Translations under genes and position numbers: made by a program | Assembly (NCBI RefSeq): GCF_011008845.1 | Contig: NZ_JAAIWM010000008.1 | Span: 62,001 to 126,000, forward strand | DNA: 64,000 bases | Direction: 5' to 3' | DNA from: Bacillus mesophilus | Lineage (GTDB): Bacteria > Bacillota > Bacilli > Bacillales > SA4 | Notes under the pieces: generated by a model | Databases searched by the model: none | Told to the model about the DNA's origin: nothing | Seen by the model: only the letters and a program-made list of their open reading frames with translations | Shown here: positions 42,260 through 52,156 of the stretch, in pieces | How positions within the stretch are numbered: the stretch's first letter is position 1 | Layout of the letters: the number at the start of each line of letters is the position of its first letter

Positions 42260-42971
42260 ACATAGTATCTCGATTCGGTTCGTAATTCGTATCTTTAAAT
42301 AGTTGATTTAATTCTTCAGTAGTGAGATCTCTCCATTTACCAATCGGAAGTTTGCCTAAATGGATATTCATGATTCTAGTTCTTTGTAGTTTTTTTACAT
42401 TAAAATCAAACGCAGCACACATCCTGCGGATTTGACGATTTAACCCTTGAGTTAAAATAATCCTAAAAACATATTTAGATTCTTGATACACCTTACAAGG
42501 TAGGGTTTTCGTATCTAGTATTTCTACACCCTGTGCCATACCATTTAGGAATTTTTGAGTGATGGGCTTATCCACTGTAACAATATACTCTTTTTCATGT
42601 TTCCCTTCGGCACGTAATATTTTATTAACGATATCACCATCATTTGTCATTAAAATCAAACCATCCGAGTCTTTATCGAGTCTCCCAATCGGGAATATAC
42701 GGAGGGGATGATTCACATAATCAACGATATTTCCTTTTATATGTCTTTCTGTTGTAGAAGTAATTCCAACAGGTTTGTTTAATGCAATATAGACTAGCTT
42801 CGGTTTACTTTTTATAGGCTTATTATCTACTCGAACCTCGTCACCTTCTCCTACTTGACTACCAGGCTCAGCAAGCTTCCCATTAATTGTTACTCGCTTA
42901 TCGGCAACCCATTTATCTGCTTCACGTCTTGAACATATACCAGTTTCACTTATGTATTTATTAATTCTCAT
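42258..42971 (-). CDS. rluF: 23S rRNA pseudouridine(2604) synthase RluF
   Basis: A 237-residue RsuA-family pseudouridine synthase with an N-terminal S4 RNA-binding domain ([22 protein letters not shown]) and a catalytic domain with [18 protein letters not shown] (catalytic Asp in GRLDxxSxG) and '[11 protein letters not shown]'. RluF assignment comes from overall resemblance to Bacillus proteins so named. The start at ATG 42971 follows AAGGTGGG; upstream in-frame codons up to 43112 lack a ribosome binding site and encode an atypical hydrophobic stretch. Confidence 0.88.
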   Translation of the reverse strand: MRINKYISETGICSRREADKWVADKRVTINGKLAEPGSQVGEGDEVRVDNKPIKSKPKLVYIALNKPVGITSTTERHIKGNIVDYVNHPLRIFPIGRLDKDSDGLILMTNDGDIVNKILRAEGKHEKEYIVTVDKPITQKFLNGMAQGVEILDTKTLPCKVYQESKYVFRIILTQGLNRQIRRMCAAFDFNVKKLQRTRIMNIHLGKLPIGKWRDLTTEELNQLFKDTNYEPNRDTM

Positions 42972-43124
42972 GCTTAACCCACCTTGATCTATCTTTTCTA
43001 TATCAAAGTATACCGTAAATTTATCGGAAAACATAACAGCATTGATTAGATTTCTTTTACTGAGTAATGAAATAAGTCTGTGTGATAAAATGAAAAAATA
43101 GTAAGAAAACAAGGAGCGAGCAGG

Positions 43125-43496
43125 ATGAAAGATATACAGCAGTTTTTAATGAACTTCCAAAAAGAGATGAATTGGGAAATCTCAGATGAGAATTATTCGG
43201 AAACAAGGGCTTCATTATTAAATAATTATATGCTTCTAACTACAGAGGTTAGCGAAATCGCTGAGGAATTTAGAGCGATGTTTAATGTAGTGTATAAGGA
43301 TGAAGGGGAGCAGGGAGAAGACATTGCTTTTCAACTTGCAAAGGAAATGTATAAAGAAAATATAGGTAAAGAAATAGTAGATTGTATTGCATATCTCGTT
43401 AAGTTTGCAAATTACTTTGAGGTTGATATTGAGGAAACGTTGTATGAGAAGATGGAGGAGGTTAGGAATCGGGTAAATAAGGATCAACTGATTTAG
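43125..43496 (+). CDS. MazG-like nucleotide pyrophosphohydrolase family protein
   Basis: A 123-residue all-alpha protein of the MazG-like/dUTPase-2 superfamily: '[20 protein letters not shown]' with an ExxE-type metal motif (EVSEIAEE) and a second acidic helix '[25 protein letters not shown]' (E-x3-D). Predicted to hydrolyse non-canonical or excess nucleoside triphosphates in the cytoplasm. RBS is AAGGAGCG. Short gene between rluF (divergent) and a terminator. Confidence 0.83.
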   Translation: MKDIQQFLMNFQKEMNWEISDENYSETRASLLNNYMLLTTEVSEIAEEFRAMFNVVYKDEGEQGEDIAFQLAKEMYKENIGKEIVDCIAYLVKFANYFEVDIEETLYEKMEEVRNRVNKDQLI

Positions 43497-43513
43497 TTTC
43501 AAAATATAAATAA

Positions 43514-43540
43514 ACCAAAGGGGTTAATAACCCCTTTGGT
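43514..43540. terminator. Bidirectional terminator
   Basis: ACCAAAGGGG/CCCCTTTGGT perfect stem, shared by the MazG-like gene and the converging hydrolase gene. Confidence 0.85.
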
Positions 43541-43550
43541 ACAGTATTAA

Positions 43551-44888
43551 CTACTTATCTTTGAGAGGATCATAACCTCTTAATTCACTAGTGAATTTTG
43601 TACCAAACGTATTGTCTGCTACATTGGCTGGATCTAATACATCATCTCCATCTGGTATTACCCCTTCTTCAACCCACAAAACTAGATCATCAAATGCCTC
43701 TGTTTGTTCTTCAGCTGTAAAACCACAATGCTTAACATCACGGATAACTCTTGTAACAAGTAGGTCTTCGTTTCCTTGTGCTATCGCACGCTTTACATGC
43801 AATTGTTGCATATGGAAGGGCACAAATAGATCACCTATGTTATGAAGAGAAATCATAGGCATGCTGTGTGTTCCTTGTACTTTGGGTATTCCTGTTAACC
43901 CTTTTTGTTTAGAAGAAGGGTGAGCTTCAATTCGAAGTGTAGATTCATTTAAATTTTCTTCTTCTTTTGATAAGGTGTTCATATCTTCATCGAATTGATA
44001 TACAGAATCGGTAGTGTTTACAACATTTTTTGGAGCAACAATATAACTTGGATCTACTGGCATTTGCTCAAATAAAAAATCTTTGTAAGCTCCCCAAGCA
44101 AAATCGTATAATGGACGTTCTCCACCTGTTAGGTTCATAGTAACCTTTTTTAAAACTAATCCATCCGGAGTCAAGCTAGATGCGGGGAGTAATTTACCGA
44201 TCCCTAGTTTTTCTTTGATTTTAGGTACCGTTTCATTAAAGTACTTAACATCTGCAATAAACACCTGATTTTCCTTCTTAATACCACCCAACGCTTGTGC
44301 AACAAAGCCGAAATCTGTGAAATAGTCAAAGAGCTCAGTATCACCAGTAACTCCGCACATAGGCAACGCACCTGCGTAAGCGCTTCCATATTGTTCCGCG
44401 GCAACAGCTGTAATATGACCACCCATTGATTGACCAGTGATATAGGTCTTATTTGGCTTACCAATTTTACCGTTAAACAAACTACCAAGTGCATGAGTAT
44501 CCTTCACACCTTGAGCAACATCATATCCGTTTGTACTGTAACTAGAAGCCGCCCAAGCAAAACCTTTTTTTATAAAGTGCTCCCGAATAGTAGGAACGTC
44601 AACAGTAAGCTCCAGTCCGGTACCACGATATCCATGCGCCCATAGAACAAGCTCTCCATTCCAGTCCTTAGGTACCTCAATTCTGTATCCCGCACCGTTA
44701 TGTACTCCCCAGTACCTTTCCGTTTCATAGCCTTCTAATGCTTTAAACGGAAGGGATAACTCATTCACATAGTAAGGAGTAGTTGCCTGTGTCCCTTTAT
44801 TCGTATTGCTTGGAGCAGCACCAGCCACACCGGTGGACAATAACAAAGTTGCACTCAGTGTTACAGCCATCATAGTTTTCTTTAACAT
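43551..44888 (-). CDS. Secreted alpha/beta hydrolase (445 aa)
   Basis: A Sec signal peptide (MLKKTMMAVTLSATLLLS, cleavage likely after AGA near residue 24) precedes an alpha/beta-hydrolase domain: 'NGELVLWAHGYRG' (oxyanion), nucleophile Ser154 in GQSMGG, acid probably in 'HNIGDLFVPFHMQ', His likely in 'DVKHCGFTAEEQ'. It is presumably an exported esterase or depolymerase; the late His within 'KHCGF' recalls tannase/feruloyl-esterase-like enzymes and bacterial 'alpha/beta hydrolase family 10' proteins, but the substrate is not clear. RBS is AAAGGAGATGG. Monocistronic; divergent from the lactate oxidase-type gene. Confidence 0.85.
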   Translation of the reverse strand: MLKKTMMAVTLSATLLLSTGVAGAAPSNTNKGTQATTPYYVNELSLPFKALEGYETERYWGVHNGAGYRIEVPKDWNGELVLWAHGYRGTGLELTVDVPTIREHFIKKGFAWAASSYSTNGYDVAQGVKDTHALGSLFNGKIGKPNKTYITGQSMGGHITAVAAEQYGSAYAGALPMCGVTGDTELFDYFTDFGFVAQALGGIKKENQVFIADVKYFNETVPKIKEKLGIGKLLPASSLTPDGLVLKKVTMNLTGGERPLYDFAWGAYKDFLFEQMPVDPSYIVAPKNVVNTTDSVYQFDEDMNTLSKEEENLNESTLRIEAHPSSKQKGLTGIPKVQGTHSMPMISLHNIGDLFVPFHMQQLHVKRAIAQGNEDLLVTRVIRDVKHCGFTAEEQTEAFDDLVLWVEEGVIPDGDDVLDPANVADNTFGTKFTSELRGYDPLKDK

Positions 44889-45031
44889 ATTCCATCTCCT
44901 TTCGTCTTATAGTACACTTTAATCGTCTGTTATTCAGAAAATTTAGTCAACTTATATCATGACAAAAAAACTAACATTTACTGACAGAGGGTAGTACTTT
45001 TTGTCTGAATTTAGAATATTCATACTATTGA

Positions 45032-45061
45032 TTGACCAACCCTTTTGTAAGCGCTTATAAT
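45032..45061 (+). promoter_or_regulatory. Sigma-A promoter overlapped by a CcpA cre-like site
   Basis: TTGACC (45032-45037), 18-bp spacer, TATAAT (45056-45061). TGTAAGCGCTTATA (45046-45059) matches the cre consensus TGWAANCGNTNWCA at 13 of 14 positions and covers the -10 box, so binding should block transcription of the lactate-oxidising enzyme in the presence of glucose. Confidence 0.75.
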
Positions 45062-45100
45062 TTAAGATGGTATAAATTTACATAGGAAGAAGGGGAGAAG

Positions 45101-46252
45101 ATGACATACGGAAACCAAGTACAGTTAAAGGTGTATCAGCAAATTGAGGAAAATATTATTCCAGTAACATATGAAGAGCTTGAGGCGAAGGCAAAGGCTC
45201 ATTTGAAAAAGGAGCCATTTTACTATGTGGCAGCATCTGCAGGAGCTGAGGTAACGGCAAGAAATAATAACCGTGCCTTTGACAAGTGGCAAATCGTGCC
45301 TAGAATGCTTTGCGATACTTCTACAAGAGATTTAAGTGTGGAGCTTTATGGTAAAAGGTATAAGTACCCTATCCTTTGTGCTCCTGTTGGAGTACAGTCG
45401 ATTATACACCCTGATGGAGAATTAGGCAGTGCTCGTGCGGCTGCAGCAATGGAAGTACCTTTTGTAGCAAGTACTGCTTCCACTTATAGTTTAGAAAAAG
45501 TTGCAGAGGAAAGTCCTAATGGTGAAAAGTGGTTTCAGCTGTATTGGAGTAGTGACCGTGAAATAGCCGTCAGTATGGTAAAAAGAGCAGAGACAGCAGG
45601 CTATAGTGCTATTGTGATTACACTAGATACACCAATGATGGCTTGGCGCGAAAAAGATATTGAACACAAGTACTTACCATTTTTACAAGGAGAAGGTATT
45701 GGTAATTATTTAGAGGATCCGGTGTTCTGTTCAAGATTAACCACTTCTCCCAAAGAGGATATGACATCTGCAATCATGTTATGGGCAAAGATATTTGGAA
45801 ATCCTGCTTTAACATGGAAGGACTTGAATTATATTAGGATGCAAACTAACTTACCAATTCTCTTAAAAGGAATTTTACACCCTGATGATGCAAGGTTAGC
45901 GTTAGAGCATGGAGTGGATGGTATTATTGTCAGTAACCATGGCGGAAGACAGGTAGATGGTGCTATTACCTCTATTGAAGCCTTGCCAGAAATTTGTGAT
46001 GTGGTACAAGATCAAATTCCAGTCTTACTTGATAGTGGAATTCGAAGAGGAGCTGACATAGTAAAGGCGCTTTCCTTAGGTGCTAAAGCAGTTCTAGTTG
46101 GACGACCTTATATGTACGGATTAGCTTTGGCAGGGGAAGAAGGGGTAAAGCAGGTACTTCGAAATTTAATAGCAGATTTTGATCTAACCATGGCGTTATC
46201 AGGAAAATCGACTATTTCAGAACTAAATAGAGATCTACTCAAAAAGGTTTAA
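45101..46252 (+). CDS. FMN-dependent alpha-hydroxy-acid oxidase (lactate 2-monooxygenase/oxidase type)
   Basis: A 383-residue flavoenzyme of the glycolate oxidase/lactate dehydrogenase family. 'SNHGGRQVDGAI' contains the catalytic His and substrate Arg, 'LLDSGIRRGADIVKALSLGAKAVLVGRP' is the FMN phosphate-binding barrel end, and 'YYVAASAGAEVTARNNNRAFDKW' is the N-terminal flavin/substrate region. The close pattern is that of actinobacterial lactate 2-monooxygenase, which converts L-lactate to acetate and CO2; plain lactate oxidase is an alternative. The promoter-overlapping cre-like site indicates carbon catabolite repression. RBS is GGGGAGA. Confidence 0.9.
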   Translation: MTYGNQVQLKVYQQIEENIIPVTYEELEAKAKAHLKKEPFYYVAASAGAEVTARNNNRAFDKWQIVPRMLCDTSTRDLSVELYGKRYKYPILCAPVGVQSIIHPDGELGSARAAAAMEVPFVASTASTYSLEKVAEESPNGEKWFQLYWSSDREIAVSMVKRAETAGYSAIVITLDTPMMAWREKDIEHKYLPFLQGEGIGNYLEDPVFCSRLTTSPKEDMTSAIMLWAKIFGNPALTWKDLNYIRMQTNLPILLKGILHPDDARLALEHGVDGIIVSNHGGRQVDGAITSIEALPEICDVVQDQIPVLLDSGIRRGADIVKALSLGAKAVLVGRPYMYGLALAGEEGVKQVLRNLIADFDLTMALSGKSTISELNRDLLKKV

Positions 46253-46289
46253 CAGTGGTGTGTAACTAGAGTCAATCATTCACATAAAG

Positions 46290-46322
46290 AGGTTCACTTG
46301 TCTACTTAGGGTGAATCTTTTC
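46290..46322. terminator. Terminator between converging genes
   Basis: AGGTTCAC pairs with GTGAATCT (one G-T), followed by TTTTC. Confidence 0.65.
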
Positions 46323-46325
46323 ATA

Positions 46326-47282
46326 TTAAACTGCCTTTTGGTATGGCTGTTTGATAATGTTTCTCGCAAAGTAATTAGCCACATAGGCTCCGATAGATAA
46401 ATTAAAAATCATGTTTAATATAGGCGCAACTACCCCTAAATCACCAATGAATTGATATGCTAAGATGGCAGCAAGTGCCGAATTACAAAGGCTGACTTGA
46501 AAGAGAGCTGCTCGGCAATCCTCTTCCTTCATTTTTAATTTCCTACAAATAAAATAAGCAGTAATCATCGGAAGTACTACTTGAATTAAAGTTGCAATAA
46601 CCACGGTTGGCAAAAGCGATATTTCATTTGAAATGGCGACTTTTCCACTACCTACAATCGTATGGGCAACCAATAAAAGAGCAAGAGATGAACCTGTTTT
46701 TGTGACAGTTTTTGACTGACCAGCTAATCTAGGAGCTAACTTCTGAGTGGCAACTCCAAACAATAATGGGCACAGAACAATCAAAATAAACGATTGCATT
46801 AAGCTCCAAAAAGAAATGTTTACCTCTTGACCTGATAAACTCATCATCGAAAGAGGGGTAATAATAGGACTAATGGCAACATCTAAAAGGGAAGCGGCCA
46901 CTACAAGGGAGGCATTCCCGCCAGCTAAAAAAGTAAAGACAGTGGCTGCGGTTGCACTTGGAACAGTACCTGCCAAAATTAAACCTGCAGCAATCTCAGG
47001 ATGTGTAGTAAAAAATAACTGTGAGAGTCCAATAGATAATAAAACGGTAAAGATCCATTTCAGGAGGACAAGGATGACAAGCTCCTTCTTCTTATTGCCA
47101 ATCACCTTCACTGAATGAATATGAATAGATAAACCTGTAAAGTAAATCACTGTGCCAAGTAGCAAGCTAGGGACCCATGCAGAGACGACCCAATACAACG
47201 GAGAAAAATAAGTACCAACTGCTACCAATAAAATAAGGACAGGTAGTCTTTTAGATAAAAAGCTTGCTAGGTTGTTGATCAT
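46326..47282 (-). CDS. Bile acid:sodium symporter (BASS) family transporter
   Basis: A 318-residue membrane protein with about ten helices. Family traits: 'HPEIAAGLILAGTVPSATAATVFTFLAGGNASLVVAASLLDVAISPIITPL' containing the conserved substrate/Na+ crossover 'GNASLV', and 'CRAALFQVSLCNSALAAILAYQF' for the second crossover. Members carry organic anions such as pantoate, ketopantoate or 2-keto acids with Na+. Proximity to the lactate-oxidising gene may hint at a keto/hydroxy acid, but they are converging transcripts. RBS is GAGGGA. Confidence 0.9.
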   Translation of the reverse strand: MINNLASFLSKRLPVLILLVAVGTYFSPLYWVVSAWVPSLLLGTVIYFTGLSIHIHSVKVIGNKKKELVILVLLKWIFTVLLSIGLSQLFFTTHPEIAAGLILAGTVPSATAATVFTFLAGGNASLVVAASLLDVAISPIITPLSMMSLSGQEVNISFWSLMQSFILIVLCPLLFGVATQKLAPRLAGQSKTVTKTGSSLALLLVAHTIVGSGKVAISNEISLLPTVVIATLIQVVLPMITAYFICRKLKMKEEDCRAALFQVSLCNSALAAILAYQFIGDLGVVAPILNMIFNLSIGAYVANYFARNIIKQPYQKAV

Positions 47283-47410
47283 TTATGTCCCTCATCATTT
47301 CCTATAGAGTTATAACTAGTATTATATAAAATATTCCTTGTGATATGAACATCCTTTCTATAGAATGAAAAATATAATTTCGGAATTCGAAACAAAGGTG
47401 TGAATAATTA

Positions 47411-48742
47411 ATGAGTACTACCAAACAAGATAACCTCACCATGAAGACATTATTATTCTTCTTTATTCCTCTGGGTATCTCAGCAAGTCTAGTAACCCTT
47501 TCTCACATCATTATCAATAGCACATTAGCTCGAACAGAAAATTCGGAGGTCGTCATTGCTAGTTATGCTATTGCAATTAGCCTTTTTGGGATCACCGAAC
47601 GCCTTGCCGTTATTTTAAGACAAACCTGTACGACATTAGTTCGAGATCAAGAATCTTTCAGGAGGATGTCAATCTTTACGTCTTATATCATCCTTAGCTT
47701 ACTAGGAGTTTCTATGCTTATTGCGTATACACCGATTGGGGATTTTGTATTCTCAACTATTTTTGGTGCATCTGATGACATGGTGAAACAAATTAAAGGT
47801 ATATATCAAGTGCTTATATTCGTTACGATTTTCTCGGGACTACGTTGTTTAGCACAGGGGATTATTATTTATAATCGCCAAACCAAATGGCTTACAATTG
47901 GAATGGTTGTTCGATTAGCTGCCATGTATGGTCTATCACTCTACTTTATTCAAACAGGACACATCTCTGGTAAGACTGGTGCATTTGTATTTCTAGTTGG
48001 AATGATGATAGAGTGTATGGTTAGTGTGATCGAGGCACGTGCATTAGCTCGGAAAATGCCAACGACTAGTACCACTGATAAGATTCATTCAAAGTCTGAA
48101 ATCTTCCGGTTCTATAGCCCTTTAATGCTATCATCAATTATTACTGTTTTAATTGGGCCTATTACCAATATCTTTTTAGGAAAGACCGTGGATATAGCTT
48201 TAGCAATTGCAAGCTTTACGATTGCCTTAAGTATTACTCATTTGTTTTTAAGCTTTTTTTCTTATACACATCAGATTGTGATAAATTTTTATAAGAATCA
48301 TCGAGATAAGGTGAAGAGGTTCACGATGATGATCAGCTTAATTCCTTTTATCACGCTTAGTGCATTTTGTTTTACAGATATAGGTAGATACATGATGGAG
48401 CAATATATGGGGGTAACAGGTAGGTTACTAGATGCAAGTCTTGATACACTAAAAGTCTTTCTCATTATGGCGATTGTGTTTCCATTGGTAGACTTTTTTA
48501 ATGGAGTCCTGATGATCCAAAAGCAAACAAAAGTAACGATTATCTCTCAATCTGCAAATCTGATTATGACTACAATTATCCTTACATTAGGAATTACGTT
48601 TGCTTCTGGATGGAATGGTGTTATTGGAGCATTAGCCGTTTCAATTGGTTTGTTCATTGAACTTATAGTAGTAGTTTTCATAGTAAATAGAACAGCAATT
48701 AAAAAGAACAGAATGAAAATCAATCAATCCCTTGGTTTATAA
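47411..48742 (+). CDS. MOP-superfamily membrane transporter (MATE/MatE-like)
   Basis: A 443-residue protein with 12 predicted helices. 'FFFIPLGISASLVTLSHIIINSTLARTENSEVVIASYAIAISLFGITERLAVILRQTCTTLV' is reminiscent of Bacillus proteins annotated 'multi antimicrobial extrusion protein MatE', a branch of the MOP superfamily distant from classical NorM and with some likeness to ANK-type transporters. Cargo unknown. The frame begins at ATG 47411 without a good Shine-Dalgarno (AAGGTG 8-9 nt upstream). A weak hairpin at about 48729-48752 may end it. Confidence 0.8.
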   Translation: MSTTKQDNLTMKTLLFFFIPLGISASLVTLSHIIINSTLARTENSEVVIASYAIAISLFGITERLAVILRQTCTTLVRDQESFRRMSIFTSYIILSLLGVSMLIAYTPIGDFVFSTIFGASDDMVKQIKGIYQVLIFVTIFSGLRCLAQGIIIYNRQTKWLTIGMVVRLAAMYGLSLYFIQTGHISGKTGAFVFLVGMMIECMVSVIEARALARKMPTTSTTDKIHSKSEIFRFYSPLMLSSIITVLIGPITNIFLGKTVDIALAIASFTIALSITHLFLSFFSYTHQIVINFYKNHRDKVKRFTMMISLIPFITLSAFCFTDIGRYMMEQYMGVTGRLLDASLDTLKVFLIMAIVFPLVDFFNGVLMIQKQTKVTIISQSANLIMTTIILTLGITFASGWNGVIGALAVSIGLFIELIVVVFIVNRTAIKKNRMKINQSLGL

Positions 48743-48894
48743 AACCTTGGGTTTTTTTGTGTCTGAATGTCCAGAAGGTAGCTAAGTTATTCTAAAATTA
48801 ACCACTGCATATATATCTTTGAAGGGATAAAACAATCTATAGAGAAATAATAATAGACTGAAGATTTAAACTTTTGCGAAAGAGGTGTTATAAG

Positions 48895-49707
48895 ATGGAA
48901 AATAACAATCATATAGTGTTAGAAAAAAGGGAAGATGGGATTGCTGTTTTAACGTTAAATAGACCTGAATCCTTAAATTCTTTTAGCCATAATATGATTT
49001 CAAGCTGGTATCATGCCTTGCAGGATTTTAAAAGCGATGATGAAATGAAGGTCTTAGTTTTAACAGCTACTGGGAAGGCTTTTTCAGCTGGTGGTGATAT
49101 TAAAGCGTTATCAAAGGGTGAGGGATTTATCGGAGAGCCTGAAGTTGATTTATGGAGTGATGCGGTAAAGAGAAAGTCAGCCCTTTGGGATAATATTCAA
49201 AAAATCCCCTTATTATTAGAAGAGATTGACAAGCCAGTTATTGCGTGTATAAATGGAGATGCAATTGGAGCTGGACTTGATATGGCTCTAATGTGTGACC
49301 TGCGTTTTTGTGCAGATACAGCAAGACTTGGTGAAGGCTACATCCACTTGGGATTGGTTCCTGGAGATGGCGGGAGCTACTTTCTGCCCAAAATAGTCGG
49401 TGAGTCAAAGGCGTTAGAACTACTCTGGACTGGTAAGAGAGTAAGTGCAAATGACGCAAAACAAATTGGGATGGTAGATTATGTGTATCCAGCGGATGAA
49501 GTGTTCGAAAAGACAGTACAATTTGCTAAAACTTTATGCTCTAAGCCACAGAATGCACTCCGAATGATTAAGAGACTAGTGAAAAATCACGATAAAATTA
49601 GCTTAAGAACACACCTTGATATGGTTTCTTCTCATATGGCAGTCGTTACTGATACACACGAATATGTAACTCTTCTAGAGGCAATGAAATCAAAGAGTAA
49701 AAAATAA
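48895..49707 (+). CDS. Enoyl-CoA hydratase/isomerase
   Basis: A 270-residue crotonase-fold enzyme. The oxyanion loop 'FSAGGDIKALSKG' and 'INGDAIGAGLDMALMCDLRFCAD', 'EGYIHLGLVPGDGGSYFLPKIVG' (with catalytic acidic region) are typical. It hydrates or isomerises an enoyl-CoA. First gene of a catabolic operon with a CoA-transferase and two acyl-CoA dehydrogenases. ATG 48895 follows GAGGTG; a TTG at 48874 is in frame but lacks a ribosome binding site. Confidence 0.92.
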   Translation: MENNNHIVLEKREDGIAVLTLNRPESLNSFSHNMISSWYHALQDFKSDDEMKVLVLTATGKAFSAGGDIKALSKGEGFIGEPEVDLWSDAVKRKSALWDNIQKIPLLLEEIDKPVIACINGDAIGAGLDMALMCDLRFCADTARLGEGYIHLGLVPGDGGSYFLPKIVGESKALELLWTGKRVSANDAKQIGMVDYVYPADEVFEKTVQFAKTLCSKPQNALRMIKRLVKNHDKISLRTHLDMVSSHMAVVTDTHEYVTLLEAMKSKSKK

Positions 49708-49743
49708 AGTCAGAATTTTACGATTAAATTGGAGGAAGAATTT

Positions 49744-50931
49744 ATGAACCAACCTCTAGAGGACATAAAGGTATTAGATTTATCAAGAGTGTATGCTGGC
49801 CCTGGAGGCTCAATGATTCTTGGTGACCTAGGAGCGGACGTTATTAGAGTAGAGTCTCCTTCCGGTACCGATAGCATGAGAGATTGGGTTCCTTTTGTTG
49901 AGGGTGAAAGTACATATTATATGAGTGCGAATCGAAATAAACGTTCAATTACCTTAAATTTAAAGCATGAAACAGGAAAGCAGCTCTTTAAGAAAATGGT
50001 AAAGGATGCAGATGTTGTACTTGAAAACTTTAAAACAGGAACCTTACAGCGGATGGGGATTGGATATAAAGATTTAAAGAAGGTAAATCCTATGATCATT
50101 ATGTGTTCAGTTACTGGATATGGACAAACTGGTCCTTTTAGTAATGAACCGGGATTCGATCCTGTTATTCAAGCAATAGGTGGCATGATGGACGTGACTG
50201 GGTTTCCTGAAGGTGACCCAACGAGGGTGGGAGTACCAGTAGTCGATATCATGACATCTCAGTATGTAGCCATTAGTATATTGTCTGCAATTAGGTTACG
50301 TGATCATACTGGTAAGGGCCAGCATATCGATCTTTCCTTACTGGATGTTCAACTAAGCTCACTAGCTAATGCAGGAAGTAGTTATCTAAATAAAGGTGCA
50401 ATTGCCAATAGAATTGGAAATGGACACAGCTATATTGTTCCATATCAGGTGTTTCAATGTAGTGATCGTCCGTTAATGATTTGTGCTGGAAATGATGGCC
50501 TATATAAAAAACTATGTTATGCGTTAGACCACCCAGAATGGGCAGAAGATGAAAAGTTTAAGACCAACAACGATAGAATTCAACACCGTGAAGAGCTTAC
50601 TAATTATATTCAAGAAGTGATTCTACAAAAAACTGCAGATTATTGGTTTACCTTATTATCAGAAGGGGGTGTTCCTTCGGGTCCGGTCAATAATATTGAA
50701 CAAGTTTTTGAACATGAACAGGTAAAGGCTAGGGAAACGGTAGAGGAAATTAAACACCCTACAGTTGGCACAGTGAAGCTTGTTAAAAGTCCACTTCGAT
50801 TTTCGGATCTAAATATCAAAACCGAAAAATACCCACCGTTATTAGGAGAGCATACAGCTGCTTATCTCCAAGAGGAACTGGGATACAGTAGTGATGAAAT
50901 TGCTAGATTAATAGAAGAGGGAGTCATATAG
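49744..50931 (+). CDS. CaiB/BaiF family CoA-transferase (type III)
   Basis: A 395-residue class III CoA-transferase: 'LEDIKVLDLSRVYAGPGGSMILGDLGADVIRVE', 'NRNKRSITLNL' and 'CSVTGYGQTGPFSNEPGFDPVIQAIGGMMDVTG', which carries the Asp that forms the acyl-aspartyl intermediate ('GFD'). It activates a carboxylic acid by CoA exchange. ATG 49744 has TTGGAGGAAG upstream. Lying 36 bp after the hydratase gene, it probably supplies the CoA ester for the dehydrogenases that follow. Confidence 0.93.
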   Translation: MNQPLEDIKVLDLSRVYAGPGGSMILGDLGADVIRVESPSGTDSMRDWVPFVEGESTYYMSANRNKRSITLNLKHETGKQLFKKMVKDADVVLENFKTGTLQRMGIGYKDLKKVNPMIIMCSVTGYGQTGPFSNEPGFDPVIQAIGGMMDVTGFPEGDPTRVGVPVVDIMTSQYVAISILSAIRLRDHTGKGQHIDLSLLDVQLSSLANAGSSYLNKGAIANRIGNGHSYIVPYQVFQCSDRPLMICAGNDGLYKKLCYALDHPEWAEDEKFKTNNDRIQHREELTNYIQEVILQKTADYWFTLLSEGGVPSGPVNNIEQVFEHEQVKARETVEEIKHPTVGTVKLVKSPLRFSDLNIKTEKYPPLLGEHTAAYLQEELGYSSDEIARLIEEGVI

Positions 50932-51004
50932 TATCTAGGAAGACGAGAATCTTACTATGTAAAAAAACCAATTTCTAGTTAAATAATAATATAGGAGGTA
51001 AGGA

Positions 51005-52156
51005 ATGAAACAATTAAAGCTTCCAAGTATAGATTTACCAGAATCGGCTATTACCCTTCAACAAGAAGTACGTGAATTTTTAATTAAGGAAAGAGAACAG
51101 GGGAATTTTGAACCTAAATGTGACTCTTGGCTAGGTGGATACTCAGCCGAATTTAGCAGGAAAATTGGTGAACAGGGTTGGTTAGGATTGACATGGCCGA
51201 AGCAATATGGTGGTCAGGAACGTACAGCACTAGAACGTTTTGTTGTTACTGAAGAGTTATTAGCTAGTGGCGCCCCTGTTGCAGCACATTGGTTTGCAGA
51301 CCGCCAAACAGGCCCTCTTCTTTTGAAATATGGCACTGAAGAACAAAGACAGCGAATTCTTCCAGGTATCGCAAAAGGTGAAATATATTTTGCGATTGGA
51401 TTAAGTGAGCCGAATTCTGGTTCAGATCTCGCCTCAGTATCAACTCGTGCCAAAAAGGTAGGAAATCGGTGGTTATTAAACGGAAGTAAAATATGGTCGA
51501 GTGGCGCCCATCATTGTCATTATATGGTTACACTTTGTCGTACTGAGGCATTGGGTGAAAAAAAGCATGAAGGCTTAAGTCAAATTTTGCTTGATCTACA
51601 TGCACCTGGTGTGACGATACGTCCCATTCATTTAATGACGGGTGAACATCACTTTAATGAAGTGATTATGGAAGATGTCGAAGTAACAGAGGATATGATT
51701 ATTGGTGAGGCTGGACAAGGCTGGAAACAGAGTTTAGCTGAACTTGCCTATGAACGTAGTGGTCCTGAGCGAATAATGAGTACATATCCTCTACTAGAAG
51801 AATTAGTTAAACAACTTTCTCATACATCAAGCGACCATGCAAAAGTAGCTGTAGGTAGATTAGTAGCGAGATTATGGACACTTCGCCATATGTCATTAGG
51901 AGTAGCGGGATTGTTAGAGAAAGGATCCACTCCGGAAGTAGCGGCGGCATTGGTTAAAGATTTGGGTACAGAATATGAGAACGAGGTAATCAAAGTGGCA
52001 CGTCTGCTAATACCTAGTCAACCATCCGTGTCGGCAGAGACTCCATTTGATGCTTTATTAGCACAGGCTATCTTACACTCTCCAGGTTTTACTTTACGTG
52101 GAGGAACGACTGAGATTTTACGTGGCATTATTGCAAGGGGGTTAGGTGTGCGATGA
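51005..52156 (+). CDS. Acyl-CoA dehydrogenase (first of tandem pair)
   Basis: A 383-residue FAD-dependent dehydrogenase. 'IGLSEPNSGSDLASVSTRA', 'LNGSKIWSSGAHHCHYM' and the C-terminal 'FTLRGGTTEILRGIIARGLG' are typical of ACAD family members paired in operons (pimeloyl-CoA or steroid side-chain type). RBS is TAGGAGGTAAGG. Its last codon overlaps the start of the next dehydrogenase by 4 bp. The two likely form a heteromeric enzyme oxidising the acyl-CoA made by the CoA-transferase. Confidence 0.92.
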   Translation: MKQLKLPSIDLPESAITLQQEVREFLIKEREQGNFEPKCDSWLGGYSAEFSRKIGEQGWLGLTWPKQYGGQERTALERFVVTEELLASGAPVAAHWFADRQTGPLLLKYGTEEQRQRILPGIAKGEIYFAIGLSEPNSGSDLASVSTRAKKVGNRWLLNGSKIWSSGAHHCHYMVTLCRTEALGEKKHEGLSQILLDLHAPGVTIRPIHLMTGEHHFNEVIMEDVEVTEDMIIGEAGQGWKQSLAELAYERSGPERIMSTYPLLEELVKQLSHTSSDHAKVAVGRLVARLWTLRHMSLGVAGLLEKGSTPEVAAALVKDLGTEYENEVIKVARLLIPSQPSVSAETPFDALLAQAILHSPGFTLRGGTTEILRGIIARGLGVR

